Source of the DNA: Amorphophallus konjac
Taxonomy: Eukaryota; Streptophyta; Magnoliopsida; Alismatales; Araceae
Assembly: GCA_022559845.1 (NCBI GenBank)
Contig: CM040125.1
Coordinates: forward strand, 202,656,102 to 202,720,101
DNA: 64,000 bases
Direction of reading: 5' to 3'
This document shows, one piece after another, positions 57,136 through 64,000 of the stretch; the first letter of the stretch is position 1; each line of letters begins with the position of its first letter. The notes under the pieces were generated by a model that was not told where the DNA came from, searched no databases, and worked only from the letters and a program-made list of their open reading frames with translations. A program made the position numbers and the translations under genes.

Positions 57136-57281
57136 GGGTTAATACGGCGCCCCTTTCAACGGCGCGCCCTCTTATCCGGTGCCCTCAATTCCGGCGCCCT
57201 CAAATCCGGCGCGCCCAAAAGCATAGAAGATCCCTTATCCGGCGTGCTATTGCCCACGCCGGATTAGGCTTCCCTATATAA
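57136..57281 (+). promoter_or_regulatory. Plus-strand promoter: TTAATCCGGCGCG array, dyad and TATA box
   Basis: Six direct copies or variants (TTAATACGGCGCC, TTATCCGGTGCC, AATTCCGGCGCC, AAATCCGGCGCGCC, TTATCCGGCGTG), then one inverted copy. The last two form a dyad at 57235-57266 (TTATCCGGCGTG ... CACGCCGGATTA). TATATAA lies 8 bp further on (57275-57281). Same design as the minus promoter at 56044-56305, but different in sequence between motifs. Confidence 0.72.
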
Positions 57282-57289
57282 TGAACCCT

Positions 57290-58945
57290 TGGTTTGACTA
57301 AAATAGAATAGAAGAGAGAGGAGAATTAAGAGGGAGACCACTGGCTATTGCTCGAGAGAGGGAGAGAGCCGGAGAGCCAGTCAAGTTCGAAGGAGAGAGG
57401 GTTTCCTTGGGGGAGAAGCGGGGTTCCCACTGAGCATCTCCTCGTCACTATCCTCCTTTACTCGGCCTGAAGCCCTCCGGAGCCGGAGAAGAAAAAGGGG
57501 ATCCCGATACTATGTTCTGAGCATAGGTGGGTCGTTTGCTTTATCCCGGCCGTCTTCCCAATTTGTTCCCTTTTGATCGAATGTAAGCGAGAGGGGGGGA
57601 TGGCGATGATATCAGCCAATCTCTTCCTCCCCTCCTCGTCATCTCTTTGATTTGTCCTTCCTCTGTAAACCTCTGTGCAATTAGTAAACGGTGATCGTGC
57701 CATGATGCCGACGCCGGATTTGTAATATATGTGTTAGCCCCCCCCCCATTCACGGGATGATGGTATATATATGAATGTGCTGGTGGATTAAGTGCTCGAT
57801 GCCGTGTCTCTTTCTTCCACTTCTATCTCAGTCGATGTATCTATATGTTTCCTCCTGCGCGTGGTTTCCGAATCCGATTCCTCCGACTCCGAATATGCCC
57901 TGGGACACCATGTGCTACAGAGATGACCCCTCCCCGGGTCGTTCACGTCGACGCTGTTGCCGTGTCTTACTCGATGGTTCCTGCATACTTCATGGATAGA
58001 GGTGTGCCTGTGCACGTATCTCTTCCTGCTCTGTTTCAAGGTCTGATCTCCATTTCCTTTTCTCTTTGCATCGTTCTATTGCTCAGAGAAGGTGGGGGTC
58101 ACCTCCAGAACACCAGGGCTCGTCTTGTGACTACTGCATGCCAGTTACTCGAGCATATGTGTATGTAGTTAAATCATCCTATCTACATGCTAGCTACCCC
58201 TCTCTGTGACTGATAATCACCCTTCCTCCGTGAATGTTAGTCCAACCTTGTGAGCATTAACACACTAATTCTGTGAATGGCAGTCTACCAACGAACTAAA
58301 TGCATCTCATACTGAATATCTCCTTTCCTCCCGTTGGTGTTTTACGGTGATTGGATTATCTCAGTTCGATGACTCTGTCCCAGTAATTCGGGGAGGGGGG
58401 ACATCCCCCACTGTTTCATAGAATCGTTGACTGGCCAAAGGGGTTCCATCTGTGAGTGATGGATATCCCCTACGGGCCATAGGACGAATATCAACATGGG
58501 CGTCAGCCCAACAATTCGAATCCACAGTCCTCTGGGATTTTGTGGTGACTAAGGGATGTGTGCCCCTCGTAGGCTAGTCCACGGGGCTCCCTTCCCCGAC
58601 AGTCGTCCCTCTTTCGGATATGGTGTCGACTATGGGTCGTGTGCCCCTTGTGGGCTAGTCCTCGGGGACCTCACCTCCCTCATTAGTCGCCTTGTTCGTT
58701 CGTTTCAACCCATGGTGCCATGGCGCCCCTTGCAGGCTAGTCCTTGGGGTTTATTGTCCGATTGGGATCTGCTGGCTACCATTGTGTCGACCGGCTGTTT
58801 AGTGGCTTACTCCACATGTGATTATGACCCCGTTTCTCCCCTGCAACCTTTCAAGGACGGGGGAGATGCTGCCAAAATTCTGTCAGGTTTCTTAATTAAT
58901 AAAGTTACCTCCAGTGAATTGGTCTTAATAAAGCATAAGTTCTCA
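57290..58945 (+). other. Probable plus transcription unit without convincing ORF
   Basis: Starts about 30 bp behind the TATA box at 57275; AATAAA signals occur near 58919 and 58936. The longest ATG frames (57775-57999; a frame through 58556-59005) look like chance and show no domain. It could be an LTR-type leader, a decayed gene or a noncoding RNA. A C-run is at 57740-57749. Confidence 0.4.
58561..58750 (+). repeat. Three tandem copies of an 81-bp period repeat
   Basis: TGCCCCTCGTAGGCTAGTCC (58561), TGCCCCTTGTGGGCTAGTCC (58642) and CGCCCCTTGCAGGCTAGTCC (58724), each followed by a GGGG run and spaced 81-82 bp. Only the first 26 bp of each period are well kept. Confidence 0.65.
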
Positions 58946-58999
58946 TGTAATAAACTACCGTGCTCGAGTATGAACCTCGCACTAGCTCATAACTTTGCT

Positions 59000-59281
59000 C
59001 CTTGAAGGGGCGTGATCTCGCGCGGCTCCTGAGCGGGGTAGATAATCACTGAACAATGAACTGTAGAGAAAGGGAAACAGATCAGGGGGCCAAGGGGAGG
59101 TTCCCTAGGGAAAACTCTCCGATGCTTAAGTCAGTAGAGCAATGGTGGAAGATAGGGAGGGAGATAGAAGGAGGTGCACGAGATCCCCCTACACCAAGGT
59201 GGTGAAGTGGTTCTTGCTCAGGGGATTTTAGGCGTGTATTGCGCTTTTCTTTCACTGGAGGGAGTCCCAGGTTTATATAGT
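59000..59281 (-). promoter_or_regulatory. Minus-strand TATA box and leader-like region
   Basis: CTATATAAAC on the minus strand at about 59273-59281, followed in sense by a C/T-rich leader to about 59000. No ORF downstream in sense was found. Possibly an isolated LTR or the promoter of a lost gene. Confidence 0.4.
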
Positions 59282-60085
59282 GTGCTCGCCTCATGAGTTC
59301 CGTAAGCTGAGGAGTTTCAGGCGGGAGTTACGTCCTCATCGTGGGGTCTTTACGTCCTGATCGTGGGATCTTTATAGCCTTGAGTGATCATGGGTCCCTT
59401 ATCCTCATAAACTCCAGCTCATAAAGGGCTCTCAACGGCAGCGTGGATAAGCAATCGTCGGTCGAGCCGAGCATAATAGGTGCCAACCCTGTCTGGGCGA
59501 TAGCCATAGCTTGGATGAAGATAGGTCGGAGTGGGCACTGAGCGCTTACCTCTATCCCGATGAGGGGAAAACTCGGGCATGGGTCTTCCTCCGTTCTGAC
59601 CGACGCTCGGGCCTTCCGAGCCTAAGGGCCGCCGAGGAAGGATTTGATCCCGGTAATCTTATTGGGCTTTTTAGCCTAAGTGGACCCTGTGGGGCTGTCA
59701 CTTGGATGAGCTGGGCCTCGTTTGATTCTGATGGACCTAGTTTGGCTGCTCTTAGATGGGCTACATAAATCTCCCTCTCCACTTGTCCCCCTCCTACTCC
59801 CGAGCTTTAGTAAGCTCAGAAGAGTAGTTGTTTAGGGTTTTGGACCAACGTGGCTCAGGTGGGTGGATATCTGGCGGTGTTAGGAAGCCACGTGTCATGG
59901 TCACCTGGGCCCGTAATAATGATGATCCTGACGGATTTGAACTGAAGGGGCCCCCTTTTCTCAGAGGTCGGAACGACGCGTCGCCTTCCCCGTGGGGATA
60001 TAGGCGTTGGGCGCTTGTTGTCATTCCAGACTCCCTCCGTCTTTAGGGTCTTGGCTCTCCTCCGTTCTTGCTTTTGGGCTCTTCG
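59282..60085. other. Region upstream of the Transposase_28-like pseudogene
   Basis: About 800 bp with no gene recognised. Short open frames on both strands carry no known domain. A weak TATA-like GGATATAGG is at about 59995-60003, 80 bp before the start codon at 60086. Confidence 0.4.
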
Positions 60086-62726
60086 ATGCGTCGTGAGGAC
60101 ACGACGGAAGAGCAGAGGCTTGCAGCGGCATTCGTGGAGTTGGCGAAGATAACCGCGGAGGCAGTCCGACGGCTTCCTCTTCCCCCGGAATCTTTGGGGT
60201 CCCGAGATCGCCTTTCCTCAAACTCTTCTCTGGATTCCATGGCGGACCAGCGTTCGGATGCTGAGGAGTGGGAGGACGAGCCCGTGGTGAAGGCACCGGT
60301 TCCAAACTGCAGTGAACTGGGGGAGGCAGATGTGGGAAGGCTGGAGCACCAGTATCGCCTGCCCCACAAGTTCCCCTTTGCCGCGGCCTCTCCACACGAG
60401 ACAAGCTTGGACTCTCGTATAGGCCATATCTGTACTTTCCTTCTGTCGTGGAAGGGTGGGTTCCGCCTTCCCTTCGAACCTTTCTTTCTTCAGCTTCTCA
60501 ATTTTTTCCTGTTGGCGCCCATTCAGTTGGTAGCCAATTCTTATCTTCTTCTTTCCGCCTTCTGCATTCTCTGCCGCCAGTGTGGAGTTCCTCCTTCCTT
60601 GGACCTCTTTCACTATTTCTTTGAGTTGAAAGCACATCCTTCGGCCGGGAAGGGTTTCTATTTCATCCAGGTGAGGCGGAATAGGAGCTGTGTGTTCTTG
60701 GCTGTGAAGGATTCTTCGCATAAGGGGTGGAAAACTCAATTCTTCTGGGTGGGGATTTGTTCGGTGGAGGAAGCCTAGAGGTGTCCAGTAATCCCCAATT
60801 TCCACCCGAATATCCCTCCCAGGCAGGATGAGTTCCATCCACATGTGGAGAAATATGCGGCTATCTTGCTGAAGCACCGCCAATCCACAGAAGAGCTGGT
60901 TACTCCAGAGAATATCGAGCGGTGTCTTCTTACGCGGCTGCATCCGTCGGGTTCAGGTGCCACAAGCTAGGTTCTCCTTTGGATGTTGAGATCATTTTTC
61001 TTTTTCTGAATATGTCTTCCTTTTCGTGCAGACACCAAGCGGCAGGCTTTGGAGGAGGCCGCAGAGGTGATCGAGCTTGGCGATAACTCGGCTGCTGATG
61101 AATCGGCTACTCCCACGGGTCGCTCCCGAGCCTGAGATAAGGGCAAGGGGGCAGCCCAGGGTGAATCCTCCGGGCCTCGGGGGTCGAAGCGCAAGGATCC
61201 CGTGGAAGGCATGATCCGGGCCGCCGTGAAGGCCAGGAAGCGGGCCAAGAAGGCCGGGGTTGTACTCGCAGTCGAAGGCAACCTTGCCGCGGCTCGCCCC
61301 TCCGCCGAAAATGATGGGGCCGACCCTATCGGGAGAGCTCTCCCAACCCGCCGAGCAAGAGGGGGTCGAGGAGGTTGGGGCTACTCCTACGGTCGGCGAT
61401 GATGCTGGCTCGGCTACTCCTTCGGCCGGAGCCAAGGGGGCCAGGGCTGCTCCTGCGACTGGCAATGGTGCTGGCCCGACTCTCCCCTCGATTGGAGCTG
61501 AGGGGGCCGTAGACGAGGCGGGGGATGCTGGGGCCGCGGCCGAGGTTGGCGCTTCAGGTGGTGGTGCAGGTGCCGAGCCGGTCCAGGTTGGGGGGCCGCA
61601 AGAAAATCTGACCGAGGCACGAGAGGCGACCGAGGCCGGGGCTTGGTCCGAGCCACTCGGTGGGGCACAGGTCGATGGGGGGTTCTCTATTCTGGCGGCC
61701 TTGGAGAGGCTTGGTATCCCGGGCCCTCTGCACCAGGTATGCCGCGGTATAGCCGTGAAGGTGGGGGGGAGGTAGGCAGTACTCTCCATCCGCGGCCCTC
61801 GCGGGGGTTATGGAGGGCGGCTTGGTCCTGGCCCAGATGGGGGCCACTCTGGCAGAAGCGTACGCTCGGTCGAGTCGGAGCGAGCGAACCTGGCCTGGAC
61901 CCTTGGTGGGTCTGACAGGAGGTTGGCTTGGCTTGTCGAGGAGCGTGATGGGCTTCGGCGGGAGCTTTCCTCAGTTAGGGAGCTAGTGCGGTCGAGCCAG
62001 GTGGAGACCCAGGCGCTAACCGAGCAGCTAGCTAAGGCCCGCGAATCGCTCGAGAGAAAGAATAGGCTTCTTGAAGAGGAGCGCCTTGCACGTGTTGAGC
62101 TGGATGGCCGGTGGGAGACCGAACGTGCAGAGCTGGTCGACCGAGCGGAGGAAGTCGAGTGCCTTCGGCGGGAGGCCGAGGCTGATCGGGCCGAGGTTGA
62201 GAAGCAGGCGGTGGAGGCCGAAAAGTAGACGGCTGAGGCCAAGCGGAAGTTAGCCGAGGTGGAGCGGGAGAAGGCGAAGCTCGCTGGTAGGGTGGGATCG
62301 ATCGGGGCGGAGGCTCTCGAGCAGTACAAAAGCTCAGAGGCCTACCAGGTTGACATTAAGGAGGCTTCCCTTCCCTACTATGAGTTAGCACTTCGCCGGG
62401 GCATCCGCAAGAGGTTCAAGCAAGGCTATGACCGGGCCGTCTCTTATGCCGAGGAGTAGGCGTCCGGGGTAGTTGACTTCCCGTCCGGGCAATGCTATGA
62501 CTCGGACTTGTCATCCTCTAGTTCCTCTGCTTCAGCTCCGGATGAAGAGGATCACGGGGGCTCTTTGTCCGAGGGGTCGCCAACTCTGGATGCCTCGGGA
62601 GGGCACGTAACCGAGGCAGTTCCCACGCCGGTGGGGTCAGTGCTAGGGTCGGCCGTCGCCGAGGGTGCCAGGGGCAGACCGTTTGAGCCCTCCACTTCCG
62701 AGCTTCAAGGTGGGCCGGAGGCCTGA
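60086..62726 (+). pseudogene. Transposase_28-like ('putative gypsy type transposon') protein, broken
   Basis: ATG 60086 (MRREDTTEEQRL). Exon 1 carries the family's core at about residues 125-230: GFRLPFEPFFLQLLNFF, a CGVPPSLDLFHYFFELK segment, GFYFIQVRRN and KGWKTQFFWV. A TAG at 60776-60778 interrupts it, then the frame runs to 60956. A GT-AG intron fits at 60957-61031. Exon 2 has a TGA near 61132, a basic segment (RKRAKKAG), a Gly/Ala-rich stretch reached by a frameshift near 61320, then (after a second shift) a long Glu/Arg coiled coil from 61923, and SEAYQVDIKEASLPYYE near the end. TAGs at 62226-62228 and 62457-62459 break it; a Ser/acidic tail ends at 62726. PF04195 proteins are plant transposon-associated, function unproven. 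Confidence 0.65.
60957..61031 (+). other. Predicted intron of the Transposase_28-like pseudogene
   Basis: 75 bp, donor TTCAG|GTGCC, acceptor TTTCGTGCAG|AC after a T-rich stretch. Splicing keeps the frame and joins ...HPSGS to DTKRQALEEA. Confidence 0.5.
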
Positions 62727-63100
62727 TGTATCTGCTTTACTTCCTCTTTTTGTATGTCTTTTTCCTTTTGAAGAAAAAACTTTCTCCTTTGTGTAGAAAA
62801 ATAGATAAGGCAATAGCATTAGGATGAAGGCTTAACTGTTCCGTATCGCCATTGCCGTAATTTGTTCAGCGTATCTGCAGTGGTTGGAAAGAGCCGATAC
62901 TTTCTGCGTGGATCTCGCCTGATGGTTGGGTGAGCGTCTGACAGGGTGTCTTTCCGTTTTCTCATGCTTTCAATGCTTGGCTGCTTCGTGTGTCCCGCTG
63001 GGGCGAAAATGAGAAGTTTGAGGTGACCGTTCGTAGGGAGAGATCCCTTTGGCGTGTTTTCAAGGAGAGAATCATTTAAGGCAAATAGCCTCCCTTCGCC
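62727..63100. other. 3' flank of the Transposase_28-like pseudogene
   Basis: T-rich 3' UTR-like sequence (62735-62800), then about 300 bp with nothing recognised before the next TATA box. Confidence 0.4.
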
Positions 63101-63108
63101 TATAAAAG
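63101..63108 (+). promoter_or_regulatory. TATA box
   Basis: TATAAAAG in a good plant TATA context, 99 bp before the ATG at 63207. Confidence 0.5.
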
Positions 63109-63206
63109 GTCTGAAGGGCGTCCCTTCCTCTCCACCGCTTAAGGTTTTCCCTGACAGTCTTTCCTCATTCTTTCTTCACATAGCGTTGTTCCGTTATATT
63201 TGGAGC

Positions 63207-63392
63207 ATGGAAGACGCCCCGGAAGATGAAGCTACCGATGACGGAGGGCAGAGAGTCCTTGCTGCTTCGGGTTTGAAGGAGGTCCGATGGCCGGTGGATG
63301 GGTTTGAAGAAGGTCCGACGTGTGGAGGCACGTCGTCTTCTTTTTATCAGTTCTGGCGGCGCTTGCCAGGGGGTGAGATGGTGGACGGATAG
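63207..63392 (+). CDS. Short unrecognised ORF (61 residues)
   Basis: ATG 63207 (MEDAPEDEATDDGG), stop 63390-63392. Acidic N-terminus, Gly-rich end, no domain recognised. Chosen because it is the first ATG after the TATA box at 63101; it may be the start of a decayed protein or a chance frame. Sequence after it (63393-64000) shows no further convincing gene; AATAAAATAAA at 63922-63932 could be a polyadenylation signal. Confidence 0.25.
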   Translation: MEDAPEDEATDDGGQRVLAASGLKEVRWPVDGFEEGPTCGGTSSSFYQFWRRLPGGEMVDG

Positions 63393-64000
63393 GGGCATTA
63401 GGCATCCCTACCACCCGTCCCTTCCTGCTCGCTCCATGGAGGGGAGGAGGAAGCCAATTAAGCTCCCTCCTTCCAGGGCTTTCCCCTGCCTCCTCGTCCA
63501 ACTCTGCTAGTTTCTTTTTTCCCCCCGCAGCCTCTTTTTCCCTCTTCTGCTCTTCTCATCATTTCTTTCACTCTTCGGAGGGTGCCTGCACTCTCTTCCT
63601 TCCAAAGAGTTGGCAGGTTAGAGGGGAGGATGCTTTCATATGCGTTCCCTCTCTCCTTTCTCTTCCAAGTTCAACTTGGAAGGTAGCCTTCTCCTTCCTA
63701 ATCCCTCTGTCACCTTTGTCCCAAGCTGCCCGAGTCAACGGGGTCGACTACCCTTTATCCGAGCCAGTTTCTACACGAGGTAGAGTCAGTGGCTGGACGC
63801 AGGAAGGTCAACCGAGTCAGCCGAGCGATGGGCTCATACGGCGGCGCCAGATGGATTTTTTGCTTTTTTGACATGTATTTTCTCAGCTTCGGCCTTCCTG
63901 ATGTACAAGCGAGTTGTTTGAATAAAATAAAGGAGGCTTTTATTTTATCTCATGTCGTTTATGCAATGCTCAGTATTCAGAAGTAGAACTTGCGTAGTGT

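Noticed and set aside
57775..57999. 74-codon frame after the plus promoter as a gene
   Set aside because: No domain, poor start context and a composition no different from chance frames nearby.
63843..63852. TGGCGCC (minus) as a PBS of another LTR element
   Set aside because: A 7-bp match without an adjacent LTR end or a second LTR in the window.

Overview
This window is plant nuclear DNA made almost wholly of nested transposable elements. The evidence is LTR retrotransposons with the plant primer-binding site TGGTATCAGAGC, Ty1/copia pol of the Sirevirus (Maximus) type, Ty3/gypsy chromovirus remnants, an L1-type LINE ORF1 with a DUF4283-like domain, a plant-mobile-domain-like pseudogene and a 'putative gypsy type transposon' (Transposase_28-like) pseudogene. 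I cannot place the species beyond a flowering plant. I see no intact cellular gene, rRNA, tRNA or CRISPR array. All element names (A to G) are mine.

Layout, reconstructed from matching LTR ends and 5-bp target-site duplications (TSDs). Element E, a Sirevirus-like copia element on the minus strand, is the oldest layer visible. Its 5' LTR lies at the right (45732-53367) and its gag-pol at 40077-45671. Its 3' internal part continues leftwards to 38919, and then, across a huge insertion, from 1119 to the left window edge; its left LTR is outside the window. Element A (1125-38913, TSD AACTA) sits inside the 3' part of E. Element C (7705-21619, TSD GCATT) sits inside the gag of A. A solo LTR, D (14361-16618, TSD CCCTT), sits inside the gag of C. 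Element B, a chromovirus derivative (24883-36887, TSD ATGAT), sits in the right LTR of A. An ORF1-only LINE, G (25341-29609), sits in the left LTR of B. Element F (46997-53113, TSD GCTAT), a second chromovirus derivative, sits in the right LTR of E. E itself interrupts a plant-mobile-domain-like pseudogene (53368-55643).

How the parts relate. A and C carry no pol. Each encodes only a long Gag-like protein with a coiled coil and six CCHC-type knuckles, so they must have depended on the enzymes of an E-like element, with which they share LTR termini, PBS, multiple polypurine tracts and a 3' noncoding block. B and F likewise lack protease, reverse transcriptase and integrase core. Both carry a related central ORF of unknown function between a Gag N-terminus and a chromodomain tail.

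The most unusual signals are outside the catalogue of protein domains. (1) The R-U5 leaders of A, C and E hold runs of short perfect hairpins, one of which shows a compensatory base-pair change between families. (2) The U3 of A and C holds about 60 same-orientation copies of TGTAYAGACTT, while E carries an unrelated near-palindrome, TGCGTYGACGCA, in its U3, in its gag-pol linker and in its 3' region. (3) The right flank has two divergent promoters, each with an array of TTAATCCGGCGCG and one inverted copy just upstream of the TATA box.

Right flank (53368-64000): plant-mobile-domain-like pseudogene (minus), the divergent promoter pair, a plus transcription unit without a convincing ORF, a minus TATA/leader, the Transposase_28-like pseudogene (60086-62726, plus), and a TATA box at 63101 followed by a short unrecognised ORF.
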